Assembly: GCF_014842915.1 (NCBI RefSeq)
Contig: NZ_JACYXI010000011.1
Location: 1-64,000, forward strand
Length of the DNA: 64,000 nt
Direction of reading: 5' to 3'
Origin: Roseibium litorale
GTDB lineage: Bacteria; Pseudomonadota; Alphaproteobacteria; Rhizobiales; Stappiaceae
The notes below the pieces were generated by a model. It was given only the letters and a program-made list of their open reading frames with translations. It was not told the DNA's origin and ran no database searches. A program made the translations under genes and the position numbers. The stretch's first letter is position 1; each line of letters opens with the position of its first letter. Shown in pieces: positions 43,633 to 52,235 of the stretch.

Positions 43633-43767
43633 TCAAAAACAGCCCGCGATGGCGGCGGCCATCTTGTCGAAATAGATCCTTTCGCCATAGCGCAGCCAGA
43701 GCAGGCCGCTGGCAGCCAAGATTATCAGGCCGCCAGCCGACAGTCCGGCGTAAAGAGACATGCGCAT
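43633..43767 (-). CDS. 44-residue single-pass membrane protein at the end of the copper operon
   Basis: A short frame encodes a 44-residue protein: MRMSLYAGLSAGGLIILAAS then a helix end, LWLRYGERIYFDKM and AAAIAGCF at the C-terminus. It has one membrane helix. The ATG at 43767 has GGAG nine bases upstream; a second ATG follows two codons later. It begins 27 bp after the SCO1 stop on the same strand. The ending I-Y/F-F-D...AGCF recalls small proteins I associate with alphaproteobacterial operons. Function unknown; a role in copper delivery to cytochrome oxidase is a guess from position. Confidence 0.65.
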   Translation of the reverse strand: MRMSLYAGLSAGGLIILAASGLLWLRYGERIYFDKMAAAIAGCF

Positions 43768-43794
43768 GGCACTGAACTCCGCCGGCAGCACTCC

Positions 43795-44424
43795 TCAGGT
43801 CGAGGACTTGTCTGCCTTTTCGATCATCCGGCGCAGTTTGGCGAGAGCGCTTTCTTCCGCTTCACCATAGGCGATGGTGCCGAAGAAGTGGTTGTCTGCG
43901 TCCATCAGGTAAACTGCAGCGGAATGGTCCATCGTGTAACCGCCATCGTCAAGCGGGACTTTTTTCGAGTAGACGCGATAGGCCTTCAGGATCTTGTCGA
44001 TCTGCTCGCGGGAACCGGTGAGCGGGCGGATACGGCTGTCAAATGCGGCGACATAGTCGCGCATGACCTCCGGCGTATCGCGTTCTGGGTCCACGGAAAC
44101 GAAGGCGAAGTTCAGCTTGTCCGCATCCGGGCCAAGGGCCGAGATCCAGCCCTGCATATCGGACAGAGTTGTCGGGCAGACATCCGGGCAGAATGTGAAG
44201 CCGAAGAGATAGAGGGACGGCTTGCCCTTCATGTCCGCGTCAGTGACAGTCTGGCCATTGCCGCCGACAACCTCGAAAGGGCCGCCGATAGCGGAGATTG
44301 GCGAGACCAGATTCTCGACGGTCTTGGTTTCAGCTGTCTGCTGATAGACCACGACACCAGAAGCCAGGGCAAGGGCGGCAACTGCCGCCCAAGCTCCATA
44401 GCGAATGACTTTCAGTTTCGACAT
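43795..44424 (-). CDS. SCO1/SenC family copper chaperone
   Basis: This 209-residue protein is anchored by an N-terminal helix (AWAAVAALALASGVVVY) and has a thioredoxin-like periplasmic domain. The copper-binding CPDVCP motif and the distal histidine in TMDHSAAVYL are present. It delivers copper to the CuA centre of cytochrome c oxidase. It lies 7 bp after the PCuAC gene, as in many alphaproteobacteria where the two proteins cooperate, and is followed by the small protein at 43633-43767. Confidence 0.93.
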   Translation of the reverse strand: MSKLKVIRYGAWAAVAALALASGVVVYQQTAETKTVENLVSPISAIGGPFEVVGGNGQTVTDADMKGKPSLYLFGFTFCPDVCPTTLSDMQGWISALGPDADKLNFAFVSVDPERDTPEVMRDYVAAFDSRIRPLTGSREQIDKILKAYRVYSKKVPLDDGGYTMDHSAAVYLMDADNHFFGTIAYGEAEESALAKLRRMIEKADKSST

Positions 44425-44431
44425 GACTGCC

Positions 44432-44944
44432 TCAATTCTTGCCGTGCTGGCTGTGGTCCATGGTCTTCATGTTGCTGTGATCCATGCCCTTGGCGCCCAT
44501 CTTTTCGACAGCCAGTTCCACAGTGACTTCACCGGCCTTCTCGAAGGTCAGCGTAACGGGAACCGTCTCACCTTCGACAAAAGGCTGCTTCAGATCCATG
44601 AGCATGAGGTGGAAGCCCCCGGGCTTCATTTCGGAAGTGGCGTTGGCCGGAACGGCGAAGCCGTTTTCCGATTGGCGCATGGTCATGACACCATTGTTGA
44701 CGGCCATCTCGTGGATCTCGGCACGGCCTGCAACGGGGGTGGACACGGCAATCAGCCGGTCGTCGTCCGATCCGGTATTTTCAATGGTTGCGAAACCGCC
44801 TGCGGCCATCGCCTTGGGCGGTGTCGCCCGGGTCCAGGGGTGGTGAATAACCAGGCCGCCAAGCTTGTATTCATGGGCAAAAGCGGAACCGGAGACGAGC
44901 ATGACCAAGGCAGCGGATGCGGCCAGAGATTTCAGAAGAGACAT
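44432..44944 (-). CDS. Periplasmic copper chaperone PCu(A)C
   Basis: This 170-residue protein has a signal peptide ending FAHEY. The PCu(A)C copper site is visible: HEMAVNNGVMTM (His, Met) and later GFHLMLM, in the spacing HM-x10-M-x21-HxM. The C-terminus is rich in His and Met (MDHSNMKTMDHSQHGKN), a second copper-binding tail. It hands copper to SCO1 or to cytochrome oxidase. The ATG at 44944 has AGGA upstream; the frame is open to 45163 but that part overlaps the DUF2946 gene. Confidence 0.93.
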   Translation of the reverse strand: MSLLKSLAASAALVMLVSGSAFAHEYKLGGLVIHHPWTRATPPKAMAAGGFATIENTGSDDDRLIAVSTPVAGRAEIHEMAVNNGVMTMRQSENGFAVPANATSEMKPGGFHLMLMDLKQPFVEGETVPVTLTFEKAGEVTVELAVEKMGAKGMDHSNMKTMDHSQHGKN

Positions 44945-44994
44945 TTCATTGATCCTGAGAAAAGTTTGCAAATGGGCGCAGTCGCCCGGAAAGG

Positions 44995-45405
44995 TCAGGT
45001 CAACGAAACAGGCGGTCCTCTGATCGGGTCGGTGATTTGGCCGAAGGGCGAGGGCGGGTTTCTGTGCCGCAGCTCTGGTCTGGCTGCCACCACATCGGCA
45101 ATCACCAGCACTGGCGACGGTGTTTTCGGCAGAAGAGCCGCCGTATGCATTGCGTGGGCGCAAACCGGGCCGCAGATACAGTGATCTGCCTGGTGGGGCT
45201 GGCTCGCAGGTGCTGCGTTCCGGTCTTCACCTGCCTGGGCAAGGTTCTGGCAGGTGACGAAAATTCCGGCAGAGGCGGGATCTGCTGCCGCGGAAGTGCC
45301 GAGCACGAGGATGACGATCCGCATGGCCATGGCGAGCATGCCAAGAACCGCCAGCGGATGGCGTTCCTTGCGCAGCAGGCGCATGAATGTGTCTCGGTTC
45401 GACAT
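44995..45405 (-). CDS. DUF2946-like cysteine/histidine-containing exported protein
   Basis: This 136-residue protein has a basic N-terminus with one hydrophobic helix (LAVLGMLAMAMRIVILVLG), then a periplasmic part with HQADHCICGPVCAHAMH, a cluster of Cys and His suited to metal binding. It resembles DUF2946 proteins that sit in copper operons. It is the first gene of a four-gene copper unit with PCuAC, SCO1 and the small protein. Confidence 0.7.
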   Translation of the reverse strand: MSNRDTFMRLLRKERHPLAVLGMLAMAMRIVILVLGTSAAADPASAGIFVTCQNLAQAGEDRNAAPASQPHQADHCICGPVCAHAMHTAALLPKTPSPVLVIADVVAARPELRHRNPPSPFGQITDPIRGPPVSLT

Positions 45406-45430
45406 GCGGCGGACTATGCTTTTCTTTGCA

Positions 45431-45451
45431 GGCTGCGTCGAGCAGCCTTTT
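45431..45451. terminator. Hairpin with T-run in the gap before the copper operon
   Basis: GGCTGC-gtcga-GCAGCC is followed by TTTT on the + strand. Both flanking genes are leftward, so it lies either in the copper-operon leader or at the end of the MFS transcript, read from the other side. Role unclear. Confidence 0.4.
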
Positions 45452-45511
45452 CGTCACAGGGCACGTGAATCCACACTCTAGGTGACGCGCTCACGGATGG
45501 GCAGGCAAATT

Positions 45512-46903
45512 CTAGCCAAGACCTTCCGGCACCGGAGTGGCGGGCTTGTCCTCCTCGTCACCGGAGCTTTCGCTCTGGTCCGCAGAGATGAGCTCCTCGG
45601 TGATCGTATCCGTCTCGGAGCTATGTGCCATGTCGTCGTAGGCGGGGAAATCTTCCGGCGCGATGACGTTTGCGGCTTCGGTATCCAGCGGCTCCGGCGA
45701 AACCACGGCGCCGATCTGCGCGGTGGCGGCAAACTCGAAGTCCGTTTTGTCTTCCGGATCAAGAGCGCTGCGGGCAAAGACACGGGTAAGGATGAAGACA
45801 CCCATGGCGCTGTAGACGATGGCAACGAGCAGATACAGACCTGCCGGACCGCTCGACACCATGAGCAGAGAGGCGGCAATCGGACCTGCGACTGAGCCCA
45901 GACCGAAGGCCATCAGCAGGCCTGAGGACGTTTCGACAAAATCCTCGGGAGCCGCGTGGTCGAAGGCATGGGAGACAGCGACCGAATAGGTCGGCTGCGA
46001 GAAGAAGCCGATCACCATTGCCAGCATCAGGGCAGTGGGGAACGAACTTGTCGGCAGCAAGGCGATCGCGAGCGCGATCACAGCGCTAATCACGGCCAAC
46101 GCGATCAGCACCAGGCGCCGGTCCATCTTGTCCGACAGGCGGCCGATTGGCCATTGAGAGATCATGCCGCCGGCAATGATCGAGGCGGCGTAGACTGCTG
46201 CCTGATTGGTTGTCAGGCCGATCTCCGACCCATAAAGCGGACTTAGCGACCACATGGCGCCATTGGCCACGCCGATCAGCAGCGTGCCGACGAGGGCTGC
46301 TGGCGAGGTCTTATAGAGCTTTGCTGGACGGAACTGGACCAGCGTAATTGGGGCCGGCTGGTTCGCGGTCGTAAGACAAACGGGCATGACCGCCAGGCTG
46401 ACAGCGACCGAAGCGACGGCAAAAGGTACGAAGGAGGTGAGTTCCATTCCTGCAATCGAAACCTGCCCGATCATCATCGAGGCGAAGAGCACCACGATAT
46501 AAATGGACATGACCGTCCCGCGTGTTTCGTTGGTCGCGGTCTCATGCAGCCAGCTTTCCACGATGGTGTAGAAGCCTGCGAGGCAGAAGCCGGAGACGAC
46601 ACGGATCAGGAACCAGGCGACCGGTTCAACGAACACCGGGTGCAGGATCGCCGAGGCCGACATGAGGGAGACGAGAGCCGCCAGCGCCCGGATATGACCG
46701 GCGCGCATAATGACATGCGGTGCTCCGAGGCAGCCCAGAACCATACCGACATAATAGCCTGAGGAGACCATGCCGATGGCTAGTTCGCTGAAATCAGCCT
46801 GATTGGCAGCAAGCGGCAGGAGCGTGGACTGCAAGCCATGCCCGAAGACCAGAAAGGCAACGGACATCAGCAGGGCTGAAATGGAGGCGAGCATTTTCGC
46901 CAT
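45512..46903 (-). CDS. MFS transporter with a long acidic C-terminal tail
   Basis: This 463-residue permease resembles the YcaD/UMF-type MFS carriers (SGYYVGMVLGCLGAP, IVESWLHE, SQWPIGRLSDKMDRR). Twelve helices are predicted in residues 1-385. The last 75 residues (from DPEDKTDFEF) are strongly acidic and likely cytoplasmic and disordered, longer than usual. The ATG at 46903 has GGGAG upstream. The gene is inserted between dxs and the copper operon. Substrate unknown. Confidence 0.82.
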   Translation of the reverse strand: MAKMLASISALLMSVAFLVFGHGLQSTLLPLAANQADFSELAIGMVSSGYYVGMVLGCLGAPHVIMRAGHIRALAALVSLMSASAILHPVFVEPVAWFLIRVVSGFCLAGFYTIVESWLHETATNETRGTVMSIYIVVLFASMMIGQVSIAGMELTSFVPFAVASVAVSLAVMPVCLTTANQPAPITLVQFRPAKLYKTSPAALVGTLLIGVANGAMWSLSPLYGSEIGLTTNQAAVYAASIIAGGMISQWPIGRLSDKMDRRLVLIALAVISAVIALAIALLPTSSFPTALMLAMVIGFFSQPTYSVAVSHAFDHAAPEDFVETSSGLLMAFGLGSVAGPIAASLLMVSSGPAGLYLLVAIVYSAMGVFILTRVFARSALDPEDKTDFEFAATAQIGAVVSPEPLDTEAANVIAPEDFPAYDDMAHSSETDTITEELISADQSESSGDEEDKPATPVPEGLG

Positions 46904-46981
46904 GGGATACTCCCGGAAGTCTTGCAAGGTCAGGTCTCAAACAAGACCCCGGAAGTCTTGCCATATGCTGGCCGGTTGAGG

Positions 46982-48892
46982 TCAGGCGCGCTGAAAGGCG
47001 CTCACGTCGCCGCTGCCGAGGGCCATGAAAACCTGATGGGTAATTCCCTGAAAGGTCAGTCCCGCATCCTTGTACATGGCTTCCGGCTTGTCGTGATCCT
47101 GATAGCGGTCGGGTAGCATGAGCGTGCGCACCTTGAGGCCACGGTCCAGAAGGCCGAGTTCCGCGAGCTTGGTCAAGACATGGCTGCCAAAACCGCCGGC
47201 AGAGCCTTCTTCCACGGTCACCAGAATTTCGTGTTCCCGGGCGAGGCGGATCAGAAGATCCGTGTCCAGCGGTTTTGCGAAGCGTGCGTCGGCGACGGTG
47301 GTCGACAGACCCGCAGCTTCAAGCTCATCTGCCGCCAGCAGGCATTCCTTCATGCGGCTGCCGAAGGAAAGAAGGGCGACCTTGGTGCCTTCCCGCCGGA
47401 TCATGCCCTTGCCGATCTCCAGAACCGAGCCGCGCTCGGGCAATTCAAGGCCAACACCTTCTCCGCGCGGATAGCGGAAGGAAATCGGGCCCTCGTCATA
47501 GGCAACGGCAGTCGCGACCATGTGGCGCAATTCCACCTCATCTGCCGCCGCCATCACGACGAAGCCCGGCAGACAGGCCAGGAAAGCCGTGTCGAAAGCA
47601 CCTGCATGGGTCGGTCCGTCCGCACCGACAAGGCCAGCGCGGTCAATCGGAAAGCGGACCGGGAGGCCCTGAATGGCGACGTCATGCACGACCTGGTCAT
47701 AGGCGCGTTGCAGGAATGTGGAGTAGATGGCCGTGAAGGGCTTGAAGCCTTCGGTCGCGAGCCCTGCTGCAAATGTCACCGCATGCTGTTCGGCGATGCC
47801 GACATCAAAGGTGCGCTCCGGGAAGGCTTCCTGGAAGAGGTCGATACCAGTCCCGTCCGGCATGGCGGCAGTGATGGCGACCACCTTGTCGTCATCCTGG
47901 GCCTCACGCACCAGAGAGGTCGCAAAAACATTGGTGTAGCTCGGAGCGTTGGCAGCAGGCTTTGCCTGTTTGCCGGTCACGACGTCGAACTTGGCAACCC
48001 CGTGGTATTTGTCCTTGGCCCCTTCCGCCGGCGCGTAGCCCTTGCCCTTTTGTGTCACCACATGAACGAGCACAGGTCCCTGATGCGTGTCGCGGACATT
48101 CTTCAGGATTGGCAGAAGGTGGTCGAGGTTGTGCCCGTCCACCGGGCCGACATAATAAAAGCCGAGTTCCTCGAAGAGCGTACCGCCGGTCCAGAAGCCA
48201 CGGGCAAATTCCTCCGCCTTGGCTGCTTTTTCCTGCAAGGGTTTCGGCAGGGTCTTGGCGAAGCTTTTCGCGGCCTCGCGCAGGGACTTGTAGGTCTTGC
48301 CGGAAACAAGCCGCGCCAGATAGGCGGACATCGCACCGACGGGCGGTGCAATCGACATGTCGTTGTCGTTGAGGATCACGATCAGACGTGAACCAAGATG
48401 TCCGGCGTTGTTCATGGCCTCGTAGGCCATGCCTGCGGACATGGCGCCATCCCCGATTACAGCGATGACGTTGTTGTCGCCGTCCTTGAGGTCGCGCCCG
48501 ACGGCCATGCCGAGGCCTGCAGAAATTGATGTGGAAGAGTGCGCCGCGCCAAACGGGTCGTAGATACTCTCCGCGCGTTTGGTGAAACCGGAAAGGCCAT
48601 TGCCCTGACGCAAGGTCCGGATCCGGTCCCGCCGCTCGGTCAGGATCTTGTGCGGATAACACTGGTGCCCGACATCCCAGATCAGCCGGTCGTCCGGAGT
48701 GTTGAACACATAATGGAGCGCTACGGTCAGTTCCACGACACCAAGGCCGGCGCCCAGGTGGCCGCCGGTTATGGACACCGCATCGATCATCTCGGTGCGC
48801 AACTCGTCCGAAAGCTGCCTCAGATCGGCTTCAGGAAGCCCGCGCAAATCTGCCGGGCTTTTGATCTGGTCAAGCAAAGGGGTATTCGGCAT
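46982..48892 (-). CDS. dxs: 1-deoxy-D-xylulose-5-phosphate synthase Dxs
   Basis: This thiamine-diphosphate enzyme condenses pyruvate and glyceraldehyde 3-phosphate, starting the non-mevalonate isoprenoid route and feeding thiamine and pyridoxal synthesis. The 636-residue length fits. Motifs: [49 protein letters not shown] with the ThDP-binding GDG...N, and [15 protein letters not shown] plus [15 protein letters not shown] in the transketolase part. The upstream region 48893-49216 holds palindromes and a TATAAT at 49114-49119 (leftward). Confidence 0.96.
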   Translation of the reverse strand: MPNTPLLDQIKSPADLRGLPEADLRQLSDELRTEMIDAVSITGGHLGAGLGVVELTVALHYVFNTPDDRLIWDVGHQCYPHKILTERRDRIRTLRQGNGLSGFTKRAESIYDPFGAAHSSTSISAGLGMAVGRDLKDGDNNVIAVIGDGAMSAGMAYEAMNNAGHLGSRLIVILNDNDMSIAPPVGAMSAYLARLVSGKTYKSLREAAKSFAKTLPKPLQEKAAKAEEFARGFWTGGTLFEELGFYYVGPVDGHNLDHLLPILKNVRDTHQGPVLVHVVTQKGKGYAPAEGAKDKYHGVAKFDVVTGKQAKPAANAPSYTNVFATSLVREAQDDDKVVAITAAMPDGTGIDLFQEAFPERTFDVGIAEQHAVTFAAGLATEGFKPFTAIYSTFLQRAYDQVVHDVAIQGLPVRFPIDRAGLVGADGPTHAGAFDTAFLACLPGFVVMAAADEVELRHMVATAVAYDEGPISFRYPRGEGVGLELPERGSVLEIGKGMIRREGTKVALLSFGSRMKECLLAADELEAAGLSTTVADARFAKPLDTDLLIRLAREHEILVTVEEGSAGGFGSHVLTKLAELGLLDRGLKVRTLMLPDRYQDHDKPEAMYKDAGLTFQGITHQVFMALGSGDVSAFQRA

Positions 48893-49050
48893 TGGACAAC
48901 GCAGGCCTGAGTTTGAAGTCGGAGTATGGCTGGCAGCCTTACACTATGGCTATATGGGGTGCAAATCCGGCAATGGAACTGTTCTAAATTTAGCTTTGCC
49001 TCCGCTTGAGGCGTTATCTTGAAAATAAAACTCAGAAAAAGTCGCTCTGG

Positions 49051-49087
49051 ATCCAAATTTGGATGGCCAATCACCCATTTGGGTGAT
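49051..49087. promoter_or_regulatory. Two palindromes 21 bp apart in the dxs upstream region
   Basis: ATCCAAATTTGGAT (49051-49064) is a perfect 14-bp palindrome. ATCACCCA-tt-TGGGTGAT (49070-49087) is a perfect 8/8 inverted repeat. Their centres are exactly 21 bp apart, two helix turns, and both share the CC-A-TTTGG core, as paired operators on one DNA face. Possible targets are dxs or a rightward transcript that ends at 49185. Confidence 0.55.
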
Positions 49088-49155
49088 GCAATCTCGCGGG
49101 AACTGGCATATCAATTATACCGTGGTCGATGGGGCCACGTGCACAGTGATTGACT

Positions 49156-49185
49156 GGGGCTGCCTTTTTGGGCGGCCCCTTTTTT
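49156..49185 (+). terminator. Unassigned + strand intrinsic terminator between dxs and the LuxR-type gene
   Basis: GGGGCTGCC pairs with GGCGGCCCC (one G-T pair) around TTTTTG and is followed by six Ts, a classical rightward terminator. Both flanking genes run leftward, so it implies a + strand transcript from the 260-bp gap, perhaps a small RNA. No + strand reading frame is convincing there. Confidence 0.65.
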
Positions 49186-49216
49186 ATGTCCGGAAATTGT
49201 GAGTTTGTGCCGGGTG

Positions 49217-50413
49217 TCAAAGCATTCCAGCAAGGCTGTGAATCAGCCGGGAAAGCTCCAGCTGAGACTGGGTGCCAGTCTTCTCGTAGATCCGCCTTAG
49301 GTGTGTCTTGGCGGTGTTGCGCGTAATGGCCAGCCGTTCGAGTGTCTCAGAGAGAACACCACAGGCTGACAGGTCGTAGGCCAGCCTCGCCTCGCTGATA
49401 GACAGGCTGTACGCGCCCTGCAGGATGTTCTTGATCTCGGCAGGAACGGCGGTCGGCTCTTTCACTTCGATCAGAACGAAGCTGCAGGGGTCTTCACCCG
49501 TAAGGTTGACCTGAACCGTTCTCCGGTTCCCTGGCGGCACCCTGCGCAGCATCACCTGGCAGAAACTTTCGTTTTTTTTCAAGAGAAGGAGCGATTGCAT
49601 CGCAAGCGCAGTTTCGTCAGTGTCTATGGAACTTTTGCTTACCGATGAATGTTCTGCCGGTGGCTCCAGTAGTCCCACAAGGGCCGTTTCCAGATCCCTG
49701 CGCAGGGGGAGAAGCTTTGTCCCGTCGCAGACGAAGATATCGCCTTCCCTGAGAACCTGTTCAAAGTGCGGCGTCTTGAAGCGAATAGACAGGTCGCTAT
49801 CAACAAGGCAGGAAGCCTGCCTCTGGGCGGAGGCGAAGGCCAGAAGGGCGGAGTTCTGCTCCGCTTGGCGTTTCAGCTCGGAATTGGACTGAAGACTGGA
49901 GGCTGTCGCCTTGCCCAGTCTCACAAAGGTCGGCATGACCGCCTCGGGCCGGATAATGCTCGCCTGGACACTCGGCCACATGCAGCAGAACAGCACCACA
50001 TGCTGTTCGTCCCGGGTCAATGGCATGATCAGCCCCGGCCATTCACGAAGCCCCCGGTTTTCGAAAGCAACGCCATCATCAACGGTCATCGGGTCGAGGC
50101 CGGTCATGGCAATTTTGCAGAAGGGATAATGGACCGGCGCTTCCTGTAGAAGAAAGGACTGGGTGTCCTGTCCCCCATCAACCCGGGAGGTCCTCAGATA
50201 GTGGAGCAGCTCAGCGGCGGCCTCGGAAGAGCAGAAGCGTTCGGTGTGAACACCGCCGCTTGTCAGCTCGATCAGGAAGCAAAGGCAATTGCAGGAGCGT
50301 TCGATCTGTTTGAGGGCCTCTGGCCACAAAAGTTCGTTCGAGGCGCATTCCTGCACGCGCTCGAGAGCCTTGAATTCGTCCTGGGGGTTAATCCTGATCA
50401 TGCCAGATATCAC
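49217..50413 (-). CDS. LuxR-type helix-turn-helix regulator
   Basis: This 398-residue protein ends in a GerE/LuxR DNA-binding domain (LSISEARLAYDLSACGVLSE, ITRNTAKTHLRRIYEKTGTQ, ELSRLI). The N-terminal 330 residues show no receiver or acyl-homoserine-lactone signature; the middle (FASAQRQASCLVDSDLSIRF) looks PAS-like. Targets unknown. It lies between xseB and dxs, genes that are usually neighbours, so it appears to be an insertion. It could bind the palindromes at 49051-49087. Confidence 0.85.
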   Translation of the reverse strand: MISGMIRINPQDEFKALERVQECASNELLWPEALKQIERSCNCLCFLIELTSGGVHTERFCSSEAAAELLHYLRTSRVDGGQDTQSFLLQEAPVHYPFCKIAMTGLDPMTVDDGVAFENRGLREWPGLIMPLTRDEQHVVLFCCMWPSVQASIIRPEAVMPTFVRLGKATASSLQSNSELKRQAEQNSALLAFASAQRQASCLVDSDLSIRFKTPHFEQVLREGDIFVCDGTKLLPLRRDLETALVGLLEPPAEHSSVSKSSIDTDETALAMQSLLLLKKNESFCQVMLRRVPPGNRRTVQVNLTGEDPCSFVLIEVKEPTAVPAEIKNILQGAYSLSISEARLAYDLSACGVLSETLERLAITRNTAKTHLRRIYEKTGTQSQLELSRLIHSLAGML

Positions 50414-50538
50414 ATGTTCAACCTGTGCCGCGAAAGACGCGGAATTGAGGTCATCATGACTTTAAGTTTAAAGGAAGATCAGCGGACAGCCATCAGAAAA
50501 AAACGCGGATGACGGAAAACCTGCGCAAAATGGCGCTT

Positions 50539-50799
50539 TTATGCGCTTTCCGGATCCAGCGGAACGGTGCTTGCTGCTGAACCGTCCTGGTTCATCTGGA
50601 TTTTCTCGACCTTGGCTTCCGCCGCCTTGAGCAGGCCGTCGCAATGCTTGCGAAGCTGGGCGCCGCGCTCATACATCTCGATGCTCCGCTCCAGCGGTAC
50701 ATTGCCCTGTTCGAGTTGCCGCACAATGGTTTCGAGCTGCTGCAGGGCATCTTCAAAGCTGAGGGTTGCAACATCTGTCTGCGCCGCTTCGCTGGTCAT
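50539..50799 (-). CDS. xseB: Exodeoxyribonuclease VII small subunit XseB
   Basis: This 86-residue subunit has the typical [20 protein letters not shown] and [19 protein letters not shown] helices. With XseA it degrades single-stranded DNA to oligonucleotides. The ATG at 50799 has GAGGA upstream; the longer frame from 50832 is not family-like. XseA is not in the window. It sits 114 bp after the histone-deacetylase-like gene. Confidence 0.93.
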   Translation of the reverse strand: MTSEAAQTDVATLSFEDALQQLETIVRQLEQGNVPLERSIEMYERGAQLRKHCDGLLKAAEAKVEKIQMNQDGSAASTVPLDPESA

Positions 50800-50913
50800 T
50801 GTCCGGTCCTCTTCATATTCACTCTGAATCACCGGCAGACAGTTACGTCCGATTGATGCCGGGTCAAGGCCTGGGGCACATCCCGGCGCAGAGTTTCCTC
50901 ATGCGCTTGCCGG

Positions 50914-51843
50914 TCATCCTGTCATCAGGGTGAGAACGTGAGCTGCCGTGGAGCGGGCAAGCCCCTCCAGGTCATAGCCGCCCTCCAGAACGGAGACGAC
51001 CCGTCCATCGCAATGCTTGTCGGCAATCGTCATGAGCTCGCGGGTGGCCCAGGCAAAGTCTGCTTCCACCAGATTGAGAGACCCGAGCGGGTCGCGGGTA
51101 TGGGCGTCAAAGCCAGCGGAAATGATGACAAGATCCGGTGCGAAACCATCCAGCCGCGGCAGGATCACGCTTTCAAAAGCTTCCTTGAAAACCGGGCCGT
51201 CATCGCCTGCCATCAGTGGAACATTCACGATCGTGCCCTTGGTGCCGGTTTCATTGGCCGCGCCCGAGCCGGGGTAGAGCGGCATCTGGTGGGTGGAACA
51301 GTACATGACCGTGCCGTCGTCCCAGAAGATGTCCTGGGTGCCATTGCCGTGATGCACGTCGAAATCGACGATGGCAACGCGCTCCGCGCCATATTTTGCC
51401 TGAGCGTGACGAGCGGCAATGGCAACATTGTTCAGGAAGCAAAAGCCCATGGCACGGTCTTTTTCCGCATGGTGTCCCGGGGGACGGGAGGCGGAGAAGG
51501 CGTTGCCGACCTTTTTCTCCATCACCTCTTCCACGGCCAGACACGCGCCGCCTGCGCCCCGCAAGATAGCCTCCCAGCTTCCCGGCGACATGGTGGTGTC
51601 GGAATCCAGGCGGTTCAATCCTTCGACAGGTGCCTGATTATGCAGGTAATCCAGGTAGGCCATCGGATGAGCGCGGATGATGTCCTCGCGCCGGGCGATT
51701 GGTGCAAGCTCCCGTTCCAGTGACTGAAACTGCTCATGCTCAAGAATCCGATCGATGGCGCGCAGGCGGTCAGGCCGCTCGGGGTGGCCTACAGGCGTCA
51801 GGTGATCGAGATAGGTTGTGTGATGAAGCAGGAGTGTGGACAA
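50914..51843 (-). CDS. Histone deacetylase family protein
   Basis: This 309-residue zinc amidohydrolase has the class II HDAC pattern: VGHPERPDRL, SRPPGHHAEKDRAMGFCFLN, the metal site DFDVHHGNGTQDIF and SAGFDAH, and LEGGYDLEGL. Bacterial members deacetylate acetylpolyamines, acetoin or proteins; the substrate here is unknown. It precedes xseB in the usual Hyphomicrobiales order. Confidence 0.92.
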   Translation of the reverse strand: MSTLLLHHTTYLDHLTPVGHPERPDRLRAIDRILEHEQFQSLERELAPIARREDIIRAHPMAYLDYLHNQAPVEGLNRLDSDTTMSPGSWEAILRGAGGACLAVEEVMEKKVGNAFSASRPPGHHAEKDRAMGFCFLNNVAIAARHAQAKYGAERVAIVDFDVHHGNGTQDIFWDDGTVMYCSTHQMPLYPGSGAANETGTKGTIVNVPLMAGDDGPVFKEAFESVILPRLDGFAPDLVIISAGFDAHTRDPLGSLNLVEADFAWATRELMTIADKHCDGRVVSVLEGGYDLEGLARSTAAHVLTLMTG

Positions 51844-52235
51844 CGGTGGGATCCGCTTTGGGTGGAGTGGTTTGCGGCCATCAGACCGGTGCGTTCCGCC
51901 GCTGTCAATCTTGTAATTAGGCTAAGAACGTCTGCCGCATTTCCACCGCAGGTATATAGGCGTGCAGTCAAAGGAAAGGAGCCGGTCCTTGTGGGCTCCG
52001 GCTCCCTGCAAGGTGCGGGCGTAAAGCCCGTGGGGAGGTCCGCTGCATCTCTATGTTCATTAACATAGAATAATGATCATCCAGGTGCGAGCAGAAATGT
52101 AACTAGCTAATTGAATCCTGTGAAAAACAGGGGGCTACAGTTGGGGAAGCGTTAAGCCGAACCTGAAAATTACTGAAAAATATCTAGACAGAAGTAGCGG
52201 TTGCCTGGCAGCTATTTAGAGAAATCTGAAATAAA
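51844..52235. other. Gap with three clustered hairpins, possible structured RNA
   Basis: In these 390 bp I see no gene. Three hairpins lie close together: GGAGCCGG with CCGGCTCC (51978-51985/51998-52005), CGGGC-gtaaa-GCCCG (52016-52030) and CTATGTT-catt-AACATAG (52051-52068). The left part is GC-rich and the right part (52070-52235) AT-rich. They could form a small RNA or the leader of a transcript. No known RNA family is recognised. Confidence 0.35.

Noticed and set aside
47180-48391. 403-codon + strand frame opposite dxs
   Set aside because: No domain and no start signal; dxs motifs occupy the minus strand. It also cannot explain the terminator at 49156-49185, which lies beyond its end.
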